Below, piece by piece: positions 17,153 through 25,343 of a stretch of 64,000 nucleotides of DNA. The notes under the pieces were generated by a model. It saw nothing but the letters and a program-made list of their open reading frames with translations. It searched no databases and was not told the origin of the DNA. The DNA comes from CADCUY01 sp964242735 (lineage in GTDB: Bacteria; Actinomycetota; Actinomycetes; Actinomycetales; Quadrisphaeraceae): contig CAXTAK010000012.1 in assembly GCA_964242735.1 (NCBI GenBank), forward strand, positions 1 to 64,000. The letters are read 5' to 3'. The position numbers and the translations under genes were made by a program. Numbering within the stretch: position 1 is the stretch's first letter; the number at the start of each line of letters is the position of its first letter.

Positions 17153-17261
17153 CGGGTCCTCGAGCGGCAGGCCCACGAGACGCGGGCGTACCGCGCGCGA
17201 TCCCCGCGCGGCACGACGGCCACTGGTGCTACCGGACTCACCACTGCGGGAGCCTGGCGTG

Positions 17262-17528
17262 ATGGATCTGAGCGTCAGCGTCAGCCAGGCCGATGTCTCG
17301 GTGCTGGACGAGCGCGTGCGGTCCTCCGGCCCGCGTTCTCGATCTGCGGCTCTCCAGCACGCCATCCGTCTGCTGCGCCACGAGGGTCTGGAGGAGGGCT
17401 ACGCCGCGGCGTGGCAGGAGTGGGACGACTCAGGGGAGCGGTCCGCGTGGGAGGGCGTGGTCGGAGGCGGCCTCGAGGGTGGGTCGGGTGACGGACGCGG
17501 CGAGGGGCCCGGCGATTCGGCGCGGTGA
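17262..17528 (+). CDS. Ribbon-helix-helix antitoxin (MazE-like), orphan
   Basis: An 88-residue protein with a ribbon-helix-helix start (MDLSVSVSQADVSVLDERVR; SRSAALQHAIRLLRHEGLEE) and the toxin-binding YAAAWQEWDDSGERSAWEG tail found in actinobacterial MazE-type antitoxins. The last 15 residues are Gly-rich and probably out of the ancestral frame. The next gene starts inside its end with GPAIRRGEVRLV, the typical MazF N-terminus, but then turns into a HAD protein, so the cognate toxin has been deleted. The DNA-binding part looks complete and could still bind the old operator. ATG at 17262 is the clear start. Confidence 0.7.
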   Translation: MDLSVSVSQADVSVLDERVRSSGPRSRSAALQHAIRLLRHEGLEEGYAAAWQEWDDSGERSAWEGVVGGGLEGGSGDGRGEGPGDSAR

Positions 17529-18054
17529 GGTGCGGCTGGTGCTGTTCGACCTCGACGACGCCCTCGTCGACCACCGGCACGCGGCAGCCACCGCCGTGGA
17601 GCGGTGGCTGCTGGGCGCCGGGTGGGCCAGCGAGCAGGAGGTCCCAGCGCTGGTGGCCACCTGGGCGGAGGTCGCCGAACACCACTTCCCCGCCTGGCGG
17701 GCACGCCGGACGACGTTCCAGGGGCAGCGCAGGAGGCGAAGCTCGCCCGCACCGGGCTCGCCGACTGCGTGGCGGCCGTGCTGACCTCGGACGGCCTGGG
17801 GACGGCGAAGCCGGACCCCGGCGCCTTCACCGCCGCCTGCGCTCACCTGGGCGCACCACCGCAGGCGGCCGTGCACGTCGGTGACCGCCTCGACCTCGAC
17901 GCCCGAGCTGCCACCGCCGCCGGGCTGCGCGCGATCTGGCTCGACCGCGCAGCCAGGCGGTGCAGGAGACGGCGCGGCCCCGACCGTGGACCGGGTCACC
18001 ACGATCTCCACGCTGGCCGAGGTGCCCGCCATCGTCACCCCCGGTCGACCCTGA
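17488..18054 (+). pseudogene. MazF start joined to a decayed HAD hydrolase
   Basis: A GTG at 17488 begins with RRGEVRLV, like the first strand of MazF toxins, and continues without a break into LVLFDLDDALVDHRHAAATA, HAD motif I. The reading then has LVATWAEVAEHHFPAW, and loses the cap domain and the frame near 17720. In the second frame follow LARTGLADCVAAVLTSDGLG, TAKPDPGAFTAACAHLGAPP (motif III Lys) and AVHVGDRLDLDARAATAAGL (motif IV). The tail TISTLAEVPAIVTPGRP ending at 18054 is in a third frame. Two frameshifts, the cap deletion and the hybrid start show a pseudogene. Confidence 0.72.
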
Positions 18055-18199
18055 CGCTCCCCGGCGCACCCGAGCCGCTCACCGCCCCGAGGTGGACGCC
18101 TGCCCTCCGCCCTGCAGCGACCACCCGTCCGGCGGCGGCGGGTCAAGGCGCCGCCGGTCCCCGCCGATGGGCGGTGAGACGTCGAGGCGAGGAGGCACC

Positions 18200-18358
18200 G
18201 TGCAAGAGGTGGGCGAGGACCGGGTGATGGCTCTGCTGCACGACCGCGTGCCGCTGTGCCTGCTGGTCGACCTCGCGCAGTGCGGCGACCTCGACAGCCG
18301 AGCCATCCTGAACGACGAGGGCGAACCCGACGCCCCGTGGTGGGGGCCGGTGCCCTGA
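18200..18358 (+). CDS. Small conserved-type protein, 52 residues
   Basis: A GTG at 18200 follows GGAGG (18191-18195) at good spacing. The product reads MQEVGEDRVMALLHDRVPLC, then LLVDLAQCGDLDSRAIL and an acidic end with PWWGPVP. Short actinobacterial proteins with the core LLHDRVPLSLLxDLA are common and of unknown function; this resembles them. It has no membrane segment or Cys pair. The moderate confidence reflects the length. Confidence 0.55.
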   Translation: MQEVGEDRVMALLHDRVPLCLLVDLAQCGDLDSRAILNDEGEPDAPWWGPVP

Positions 18359-18432
18359 GCGGCGGTGCCCCGTGGTCTGGGGCACGACGGAGGCCCGGGG
18401 CGGCGTCCAGGGGCGTTCCGTAGGCTCCCGAC

Positions 18433-19389
18433 ATGAGAGCGGTCCGCCTGCGCAGCCGGGGTTCGCCACCCCGCCTGAGCGTCGACCACGACGTCGCGGA
18501 CCCGCCCGCGCCGACCGGCACCCAGCTGCTGGTCCGGGTGGGTGCCTCCAGCGTCAACGGCACCGACGTCGGGCTCGCGCGCGGCGGTCTTCCCGTGGCG
18601 CGGGTGCGCCGCACGCCCCTGGTCCTCGGGTTCGACGTCGCGGGCGAGGTGGTCGCGTGCGGCCCCCGGGTCACCGGCTTCGACGTCGGCGACCGCGTCA
18701 TGGCGCTGCTGGGCCACGGCGGCGGCGGCCAGGCCGACCTCGCGCTGGTCCCGCAGGCCCGGGCCGCCCGCGCACCGTCGACGGTGCCCGTCGAGCAGGC
18801 CGGCGCCCTGCCCCTGGCGGCGCTGACCGCCCTGCAGGCGCTCCGCGACCGGGCGCAGCTGCGGGCGCGCCGCTCACCGCGCGTGCTGGTCGTCGGCGCC
18901 GCCGGGGGCATCGGCTCCTACGCGGTGCAGCTGGCCGCACTCGACGGCGCCCGCGTCACCGCCCTCGGCAGCGGCCCGCGCACCGAGTACCTGCGCTCAC
19001 TGGGAGCGGAGGAGGTGCTCGACCGCCGCGCCCACGACGTCCTGACCAGCGGCGAGCGCTGGGACGTGGTGCTCGACGCGCCCGCCGCGCTGACCTTCGA
19101 GGCCGTCCGCCCCCTGCTGACCCCCGACGGGGTCATGGTCTCCACCCACCCCATCTCCCCCGACAGCCTGCGCTCCCTCGCCGTTCGCCCGCTGCGCCGC
19201 GGCGGCCCGCGGTTCGCCTCGGTCATGACCAGGTCGAACAGCTTCGACCTGGCCCACCTGGCCCACCTGGTGGACGCCGGGGCGCTGCGGGTGCCCCTGG
19301 ACCGCACCTTCGCCCTGGACGACGTCGCGCAGGCGCACCGGCACGTCAGCGGCGGAGGGCTGCAGGGCAAGGTCGCCATCCTGGTGTGA
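18433..19389 (+). CDS. Medium-chain zinc-independent NADPH:quinone-type oxidoreductase
   Basis: A 318-residue MDR protein. The N-terminal GroES-like half has SSVNGTDVGLARGGLP and LGFDVAGEVVACGPRVTGFD, GDRVMALL; the nucleotide-binding motif is VLVVGAAGGIGSYAVQLAAL (residues ~155-175). It ends VAQAHRHVSGGGLQGKVAIL, the usual NADP quinone-oxidoreductase end. The zinc-binding Cys cluster of true alcohol dehydrogenases is absent. It probably reduces a quinone, enal or similar electrophile. The ATG at 18433 stands 74 bp after the small gene. This is the first gene of the undamaged part of the window. Confidence 0.83.
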   Translation: MRAVRLRSRGSPPRLSVDHDVADPPAPTGTQLLVRVGASSVNGTDVGLARGGLPVARVRRTPLVLGFDVAGEVVACGPRVTGFDVGDRVMALLGHGGGGQADLALVPQARAARAPSTVPVEQAGALPLAALTALQALRDRAQLRARRSPRVLVVGAAGGIGSYAVQLAALDGARVTALGSGPRTEYLRSLGAEEVLDRRAHDVLTSGERWDVVLDAPAALTFEAVRPLLTPDGVMVSTHPISPDSLRSLAVRPLRRGGPRFASVMTRSNSFDLAHLAHLVDAGALRVPLDRTFALDDVAQAHRHVSGGGLQGKVAILV

Positions 19390-19620
19390 TGCGCCACCAC
19401 GGGCGCGGCGCCGGCCAGCTGCGGGTCGCCCCCGACGCGCGAGAGGCAGGCGGACCCGCGTCGGCGAGGTCCTCCGGTGGGTGCTGCGCGCCACCTGACG
19501 CGCCCCCTGGTCGGATCGGGCGCGAGGGCTCCATACTCTGCCCAGCATGCACACCCGCGCCCCCGGACGGGGGGCGATCGACGGATGCAGGAGTTGATCC
19601 ACCGACGACAGGAGCAGGTC

Positions 19621-20943
19621 ATGGACGTGTCCGCGAGCCGCACGAGCGCAGGCCTGGCGCTCACCCTCTCCGCCGCACTGGCGCTGACGGCCTGCGGCGC
19701 CGGGTCGAGGACGGGCACGGAGACCGCCGTCGAGGTCGAGTGCGCCGTCGAGGTGCCGGCGGAGGAGACCGAGGTCAACGTCCTGGCGTACAACTCCTCC
19801 GCCATCGACCCGTTCACCAACACGATGGTCAACTCGTGCACGCAGGAGACGCTGACGGTGGCGCACGAGCCCATCGACTTCGCCGGCCAGACCCAGCGCA
19901 CCACCGCGACGCTGTCGAGCGAGACGGGCACCTACGACATCATCGAGACCTACGGCTACATCATCCCGGAGCTCAGCAGCGAGGGCTCGATCCGCCCGCT
20001 CAACGACCTGTACGAGCGCTACAGCGAGGAGTACGGCCTCGGCGACCTCGACGAGGCCATGCGGCAGGTGATGAGCTACGAGGGCGAGCTGTACGCCGTC
20101 CCGATGCAGGCGCAGATGTTCCTCCTGGCCTACCGCTCCGACGTCTTCGAGGAGCTCGGCCTCGAGCCCCCGACCACGTTCGAGGAGCTGCGGCAGGTCT
20201 CCACCGCCATCCAGGAGTCCGGGCAGTTCGAGTACCCGCTCGCGCTGCCGTGGCTGGCCAGCGGCGACATCACCACCGCCTTCGACGCGGCCCTGGGGTC
20301 GCTCGGGCAGGACTACGTCGACCCCGACACCCGCACCGCGAACTTCGACTCCCCCGAGGCCGCGCAGGCCCTCGAGGAGCTCATCTCGCTGCGGCCGTTC
20401 ATGGACCCGCAGGTGACGACCTTCGACCAGCCCGCGGTGCAGCAGCAGATGTACAACGGGTCCGCGGCCATGGCCATCATGTTCTCCGGGCGCATGAACG
20501 ACCTGACGCTGGAGTCCAACTCCCAGTACTCGGGTGACTTCGCCTTCGCGCCCCCGCCGAGCGTGGGCGCGGACGGCCCGCAGTACAGCGCCCTGTCGGT
20601 CGACGGCTGGTCGATCCCCGCGAACACGGATCTCGACGAGGACCTCCTGTTCGAGATCATCGCCGCGTCGGTCTCGGAGGAGGCCTCGACGTCGGCGGTG
20701 CCGGCGGCCTACCCGGCCCGCGCGGGCAGCGTCAGCGAGGACAGCGGCCCGGTCGCGGCGGCCGCCGACGAGGCGATCACCAACGCCCCGCCGGCCGAGC
20801 CCTTCCCGTGGACGGCGCGGATCTCCAACGACACCCGCGACGTGGTGGCCAGCGTCGTCCTCGGTGAGACCTCCGTCGCCGACGGGCAGGCGCAGATGCA
20901 GGAGATCGCGACCGCGATCCTCGCCGAGTACCCCGCGAGCTGA
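19621..20943 (+). CDS. ABC-transporter solute-binding lipoprotein (sugar-type, extracellular family 1)
   Basis: A 440-residue precursor with a lipoprotein signal: a hydrophobic stretch LALTLSAALALTACG with the lipobox Cys at residue 25. The mature part has the family-1 fold: TYDIIETYGYIIPELSSEGS, AVPMQAQMFLLAYRSDVFEE, GLEPPTTFEELRQVSTAI, MYNGSAAMAIMFSGRM and a C-terminal DTRDVVASVVLGETSVADG. It captures a solute outside the cell for the two permeases that follow at 3 bp and in overlap. AGGAG lies before the ATG at 19621, and a -10-like CATACT at 19532 is a possible promoter. Codon use is like the core genome. Confidence 0.87.
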   Translation: MDVSASRTSAGLALTLSAALALTACGAGSRTGTETAVEVECAVEVPAEETEVNVLAYNSSAIDPFTNTMVNSCTQETLTVAHEPIDFAGQTQRTTATLSSETGTYDIIETYGYIIPELSSEGSIRPLNDLYERYSEEYGLGDLDEAMRQVMSYEGELYAVPMQAQMFLLAYRSDVFEELGLEPPTTFEELRQVSTAIQESGQFEYPLALPWLASGDITTAFDAALGSLGQDYVDPDTRTANFDSPEAAQALEELISLRPFMDPQVTTFDQPAVQQQMYNGSAAMAIMFSGRMNDLTLESNSQYSGDFAFAPPPSVGADGPQYSALSVDGWSIPANTDLDEDLLFEIIAASVSEEASTSAVPAAYPARAGSVSEDSGPVAAAADEAITNAPPAEPFPWTARISNDTRDVVASVVLGETSVADGQAQMQEIATAILAEYPAS

Positions 20944-20946
20944 GCT

Positions 20947-21816
20947 GTGCGCCGCCGCGAGTTCGCCGTACTGGTGGCCCCCAGCGTCCTGGTGATGTTC
21001 GGGCTGCTGGTCTACCCGCTGATCCGCACCCTCCAGTGGAGCTTCCAGGACGTCGACTACGGCCAGCCCGGCACCTTCGTCGGGTTCGCCAACTACACCG
21101 CGGCGGTGTCCGACCCGCGGCTGGGGAAGGCCGTGGTCTTCACCGTCCTGCTCACCGTCGCGGTGGTGGCGTTCCTGGTCATCGCCGGGTACGTGCTCGC
21201 GGTCCTCGTCAACGGGCTGACCCGGATGCGACCGGTCGTGCTCGGGCTGCTGCTGGTCGCCTACGTCATCCCCGGGATCATCGGCTTCACGATGTTCTCG
21301 TGGCTGTTCAACGAGAACTTCGGTGGCGTGGTGAACCTGCTCATCGAGGCCGTCACCGGCGCGGAGGTCCTGTGGTTCTCCGAGACGTGGGCGAACCGGC
21401 TCCTGGTGGCGGCGGCGGTGGTGTGGCACATGATCCCCTTCGCGATGCTCATCATCCTGGCCGGGCTGCAGGGCGTGTCGGCCGAGATCCTCGAGGCCGC
21501 CCGCGTCGACGGCGCTGGCACGCTGCGCACCCACTGGAGCGTCATCGTGCCCAGCCTGCGCGGCGTCCTCGGCTTCGTGGCCCTGATCTCCATCATGGAC
21601 GTGCTGCGCACCTTCGACGTGCTGATCCCGCTCTCACCGCAGTCGGTGCAGATCGGCAACGAGTCGATCATGCAGTACATCTACAACCGGGCCTTCCAGG
21701 ACGGCGGCCAGCAGCTCGGCCTCGGCAGCGCCATCAACGTGCTGCTCATCATCCTCATCGTGATCATGCTCTCGCCCTTCATCCGCGACACCGCCCGCGA
21801 GGGGAGGTCGGTGTGA
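20947..21816 (+). CDS. ABC-transporter permease, MalF/UgpA type
   Basis: A 289-residue inner-membrane protein with six hydrophobic segments, beginning EFAVLVAPSVLVMFGLLVYP. The EAA loop, which docks the ATPase, is ILEAARVDGAGTLRTHWSVI near residue 190. It starts 3 bp after the binding-protein stop at a GTG and overlaps the second permease by 4 bp. With that partner it forms the translocation channel. No ATPase gene is in the operon; sugar importers of actinobacteria often use a shared ATPase such as MsiK encoded elsewhere. Confidence 0.88.
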   Translation: MRRREFAVLVAPSVLVMFGLLVYPLIRTLQWSFQDVDYGQPGTFVGFANYTAAVSDPRLGKAVVFTVLLTVAVVAFLVIAGYVLAVLVNGLTRMRPVVLGLLLVAYVIPGIIGFTMFSWLFNENFGGVVNLLIEAVTGAEVLWFSETWANRLLVAAAVVWHMIPFAMLIILAGLQGVSAEILEAARVDGAGTLRTHWSVIVPSLRGVLGFVALISIMDVLRTFDVLIPLSPQSVQIGNESIMQYIYNRAFQDGGQQLGLGSAINVLLIILIVIMLSPFIRDTAREGRSV

Positions 21817-22739
21817 CCACCGTCCCGCAGACCCAGGCCGGACCGACCGCAGCGGCTGCCTCGCCGCCAGCGCAGCGCGCGGCGTCGACGACGCGCTCCA
21901 GCGGGCCGCGAGGGCCGCGCGCCTCGCGCGGGCGCGGCGCGTTCGTCGCCGCGGTGCTCGCCGCCGTGTGCTTCGCGATGCTGCTGCCGGTGATCTGGAC
22001 GGCGATGTCGGTGACCAAGCCGACGTCCGTCGCGTTCCTCAACCCCCCGGTGGTCACGTGGACCCCGACGCTGCAGTCCTTCGTCGACCTGTGGCAGACC
22101 ACCAGCTTCTACATCTACCTCGGCAACACCCTGGTCGTCGCAGTCATCAGCACCGTCATCGCCCTGGTGATCGGGCTGCCCTGCGCGTACGCGCTCTCGC
22201 GGTTCCCCGGCTGGATCTCGGTCGTGCTGCTCGTCGCGGCGCTGGTGTTCCGGGCACTGCCCCGCTTCGCCATCGTGCTCCCGATGTACGACATCTCCCG
22301 GGCCCTGGGGGTCTACGACACCACCTGGGCGCTGGCGCTGGCCCTGGTGGCGATCAACCAGCCGTTCAGCATCTGGCTGCTCCGCAACTTCTTCGCCGAG
22401 GTGCCGAAGGAGATCGACGAGGCCGCGATGCTCGACGGGTGCACCCGCATCGGGCTGCTGCGGAGAGTCATCCTGCCGCTGATGCTCCCCGGCATCCTCA
22501 CCGCCGGGCTCTTCGTGTTCCTCTTCGCCTTCCAGGAGTACCTGACCGCGCTGGTGCTCACCGACCTCAACGCGAGCACCGTGCCGGTGTTCATCGCCAC
22601 GCAGCTCGGGCAGACCCTGCCGATGCTGCAGCAGGCCGGCGCCGCGGCCATCCTCCTCACCCTGCCGGTGTTCGCCTTCGCCTTCGTCGCCCAGCGCTAC
22701 CTCGTGGCGGGGCTCAGCTCGGGTTCGGTGAAGGGCTGA
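21813..22739 (+). CDS. ABC-transporter permease, MalG/UgpE type
   Basis: A 308-residue membrane protein with six hydrophobic segments after an Ala/Ser/Arg-rich cytosolic start. The EAA loop is VPKEIDEAAMLDGCTRIGLL near residue 205, and the end FAQRYLVAGLSSGSVKG-like sequence is typical of the MalG subfamily. The GTG at 21813 overlaps the stop of the first permease as GTGA. GGGAGG lies upstream. The alpha/beta hydrolase begins at or right after its stop. Confidence 0.88.
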   Translation: MTTVPQTQAGPTAAAASPPAQRAASTTRSSGPRGPRASRGRGAFVAAVLAAVCFAMLLPVIWTAMSVTKPTSVAFLNPPVVTWTPTLQSFVDLWQTTSFYIYLGNTLVVAVISTVIALVIGLPCAYALSRFPGWISVVLLVAALVFRALPRFAIVLPMYDISRALGVYDTTWALALALVAINQPFSIWLLRNFFAEVPKEIDEAAMLDGCTRIGLLRRVILPLMLPGILTAGLFVFLFAFQEYLTALVLTDLNASTVPVFIATQLGQTLPMLQQAGAAAILLTLPVFAFAFVAQRYLVAGLSSGSVKG

Positions 22740-22750
22740 CCGACCCGCTG

Positions 22751-23449
22751 GTGCTGCTGCCGGGCATGCTGTGCTCGCCGCGACTGTGGGGAGCTGTACC
22801 CGAGGCGCTGGCGCACGGCGACGGGGGCGCGGACGTCGTCCACGTGCCCGTGGCGGCGTCCTCCATCACCGGGTGCGTCGACGCGGTCCTGGCCGCGGCG
22901 CCGGAGCGCTTCGCCCTGGCCGGCCACAGCCTCGGAGGGGTCGTGGCCCTCGCGGTCGCTCGCCGGGCACCGGGCCGGGTGAGCCGGCTCGCGCTGCTGG
23001 CCACCAGCGCCCGCCCGCCGAGCGACGCGCAGCGCGCGGGGTGGGCTGCGACCGCGGCCCAGCTGGCGGGCGGGGCGAGCGCCCGCGACGTCCAGCGCGC
23101 GCTGCTGCCGCTGCTGCTGGGGCCCGGCGCCACCGACGCCCAGCGGGAGGTGGCACTGGCGATGGCCGACGACGTGGGGCCCCCAGCGCTGGCCGCGCAG
23201 CTCAGCGCGCAGGCCACCCGCGTGGACGAGCGCCCGCACCTGCGGCACCTGGGCGTGCCGGTCCTGGTGCTCGCCGGCGCCGACGATGCGCTGGTGCCGG
23301 TGGCCAAGCCCACCGAGCTGGCCGCGCTGGTGCCCGGCGCGCGCCTGGTCGTGCTGCCGGGGGTGGGTCACCTGCTCCCGGTGGAGGCACCGGGGCCGGT
23401 GGCCGCGGCCATGATCGCCTGGCTGCGGGCAGCACCGGGCGGCGCGTAG
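22751..23449 (+). CDS. Alpha/beta-fold hydrolase linked to the ABC importer
   Basis: About 232 residues with a complete triad layout: the oxyanion loop LLPGMLCSPRLW at the N-terminus, nucleophile elbow AGHSLGGVVALAVA (Ser near residue 58), acid in VLAGADDALVP and His in PGVGHLLPVE. Translation may start at GTG 22751, or at a CTG at 22736 that would overlap the permease stop as CTGA; the longer form fits the coupled layout but uses a rare codon. The position suggests hydrolysis of an ester or lactone form of the imported compound. The operon ends here, facing the aldolase operon. Confidence 0.75.
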   Translation: MLLPGMLCSPRLWGAVPEALAHGDGGADVVHVPVAASSITGCVDAVLAAAPERFALAGHSLGGVVALAVARRAPGRVSRLALLATSARPPSDAQRAGWAATAAQLAGGASARDVQRALLPLLLGPGATDAQREVALAMADDVGPPALAAQLSAQATRVDERPHLRHLGVPVLVLAGADDALVPVAKPTELAALVPGARLVVLPGVGHLLPVEAPGPVAAAMIAWLRAAPGGA

Positions 23450-23568
23450 GCCTGGTCCTGAGTGAGGTGACCGGGCGGCGGGAGGGCCTCCGGCCGCTGT
23501 TGTCCCGCGGCGCCGGGAGCTGCGTGGGCGCCGCCAGCGACCACGGGCGACGGTGTCCCTGCGCGCCC

Positions 23569-23661
23569 CGCGGATCAGGATCCTGGACGAAGGATCGACA
23601 CGCCGTGTCCAGTCGACGCTGCGACGGCGTGTCCCTCGCTGGTGCAGGATCCTGATCCGCG
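23569..23661. repeat. Long nested inverted repeat between convergent genes
   Basis: Outer arms of 17 bp (23569-23585 and 23645-23661, built around the palindrome AGGATCCT) are perfect complements. An inner pair, GACACGCCGT (23597-23606) and ACGGCGTGTC (23624-23633), is also perfect. GACGGCGTGTC recurs once more at 23746-23756. The element sits between the hydrolase stop (23449) and the aldolase stop (23836). A bidirectional terminator or a MITE/REP-like element are both possible. No T-run follows. Confidence 0.75.
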
Positions 23662-23835
23662 CCGGCACGGCCGCGCGCCGTGCGGTGTGAGCGGGACCGG
23701 GACGCCGCACCACGGGTCGGCGCCCGGTGCTGGACCCGCGCGAGGCGACGGCGTGTCACCCGGCTGCTGGGGCGCCGCGGTGCGCCCGTGCGCACGGCCA
23801 CCGGGCAGAGCACACCCCGCTCCGAGAGCCCGCGC

Positions 23836-24585
23836 TCACCCCGGGGGCAGTGGCCGCATGGCGGCGAAGACCCCCATGAGCAGGTGCGCGGTGTTGTACA
23901 GCACCAGGGACGCCCCCGCGTCGAGCGCCGCTCGGCACGCGTCGACGTCGTTGACGATGTCGACGCGCAGCACACCCTCGCCCGCGGCGTCGCGGTGCAC
24001 CGCGGCGACCAGCTCCGCGAGCGGCGGGTCGGCGTCGGTGCGCGCCGCGGCGAGGTCGGCGGGGCCGATGAGGTACCCGTCGACGCCCGGCACCGCCACG
24101 ACCTCGGCCACCCGCCCCGCGGCCGCGGGGGACTCGATCATCGCGATCACCAGGGTCTCCCGCGCCGCGCGCGCGAGGTGCTCCCCGGGCGGCACGGTGC
24201 CGAACCGGCCGGCCCTGGGGTAGGTCGCGAAGCCCCGCTGCCCCAGCGGCGGGTAGTGGGCGGACGCTACGAGCGCCGCGGCCTGGACGGCGTCCTCGAC
24301 GTGCGGGGCGATCACCCCGACCGCCCCCTGGTCCAGCGCCCGCAGCACCAGGGCGGGTTCGTCGGCGCCGGTGCGCACCAGCACCGGCACCCCGTGCACC
24401 TGCGCGGCCATCACGTGGTGGCGCAGCGCGGTGGCGTCGGCGGGCCCGTGCTCGGCGTCGACCACGACCACGTCGAGGCCGGCGACGGCGAGCATCTCCA
24501 CGAGGTCCTCCCCCGGCACGCGCACCAGGGCGCCGACGAGCTGATCACCGGCGAGCAGTCGGGCGCGCAGCGACGGGGCGCTCAC
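23836..24585 (-). CDS. HpcH/HpaI-family class II aldolase
   Basis: A 249-residue metal-dependent aldolase that splits 2-keto-3-deoxy acids into pyruvate and an aldehyde. The signature VVVDAEHGPADA near residue 40 carries the catalytic His. GAVGVIAPHVEDA, AMIESPAAAGRV (metal Glu) and GVDGYLIGPADLAAA (metal Asp region) follow in order. The GTG at 24585 overlaps the SDR stop as GTGA, so it is the last gene of a coupled HisD-like/SDR/aldolase operon. The gene order suggests it acts on the product of the two dehydrogenases; the aldehyde is unknown. Confidence 0.85.
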   Translation of the reverse strand: MSAPSLRARLLAGDQLVGALVRVPGEDLVEMLAVAGLDVVVVDAEHGPADATALRHHVMAAQVHGVPVLVRTGADEPALVLRALDQGAVGVIAPHVEDAVQAAALVASAHYPPLGQRGFATYPRAGRFGTVPPGEHLARAARETLVIAMIESPAAAGRVAEVVAVPGVDGYLIGPADLAAARTDADPPLAELVAAVHRDAAGEGVLRVDIVNDVDACRAALDAGASLVLYNTAHLLMGVFAAMRPLPPG

Positions 24586-25343
24586 GCGACCATCCCGGCG
24601 GAGAGGTCGACGTCGGCCCCGGACAGCCCCGGCATCGCGAGCATCGCGACCACCGCCCCCCCGACCTCATCGGCGGTGACCCAGCGACCCAGCGCGGCCC
24701 GCCCGGTGAAGGCCTGCCGCGCCGCGGCGACGGTCGTGCCGGTGCGCTGCGCCTCCAGCGCCACGTTGCGGTCCATGCGCTCGCCCTCCACCGGTCCCGG
24801 GGACAGGGTGTTGACGCGGACCCCCGCGGGCCCGACCTCGAAGGCCAGCGTCGACGTCAGCCCGATCACCGCCATCTTCGACGCGCAGTACGGGGTGCGA
24901 CCCGCCAGCGGGCGCTTGCCCGAGACGGAGGCGAGGTTGATGACGTCACCGCCGCCGCGCGCCACCATCGGTGGCAGGAACGCCCGGCACACCAGGTACG
25001 TGCCGCGCACGTTGACGGCGAAGACCTCGTCCCACGCCGACGGGTCGACCTCCACCAGGGGGGCCACCGGCCCGGGCACGCCGGCGTTGTTGACCACCAC
25101 GGAGACCTCCTCCCCCGCCAGCGCGGCGGCGAGCGCGGTGACGCTGTCGGGGTCGGAGACGTCGACGACCTCGCACCGGGTCGCCCCGGGCAGGGCCCGC
25201 GCGGTCTCCTCCAGCACGGCGCGCCGCCGGCCGGCGAGCACCACGCGGGCCCCGGCCGTGGACAGGGCCGAGGAGATGGCCGCCCCCAGGCCGCTGCCGG
25301 CACCGGTGACCAGGGCGGTGCGGCCCGCCAGGGGCGCGCTCAC
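24582..25343 (-). CDS. Short-chain dehydrogenase/reductase (classical SDR)
   Basis: A 253-residue classical SDR with TGAGSGLGAAISSALS at the N-terminus, VNNAGVPGPVAPL, the active-site INLASVSGKRPLAGRTPYCA with Ser, and Tyr and Lys in YCASK near residues 150-160. The C-terminal GADVDLSAGMVA is usual for the family. An Arg-rich stretch after the glycine motif (LAGRRRAV) suggests NADP preference. It overlaps both neighbours by 4 bp. In sulfonate-diol degradation SDRs (HpsO/HpsP) work beside the HpsN dehydrogenase, and the same pairing is seen here. Confidence 0.85.
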   Translation of the reverse strand: MSAPLAGRTALVTGAGSGLGAAISSALSTAGARVVLAGRRRAVLEETARALPGATRCEVVDVSDPDSVTALAAALAGEEVSVVVNNAGVPGPVAPLVEVDPSAWDEVFAVNVRGTYLVCRAFLPPMVARGGGDVINLASVSGKRPLAGRTPYCASKMAVIGLTSTLAFEVGPAGVRVNTLSPGPVEGERMDRNVALEAQRTGTTVAAARQAFTGRAALGRWVTADEVGGAVVAMLAMPGLSGADVDLSAGMVA

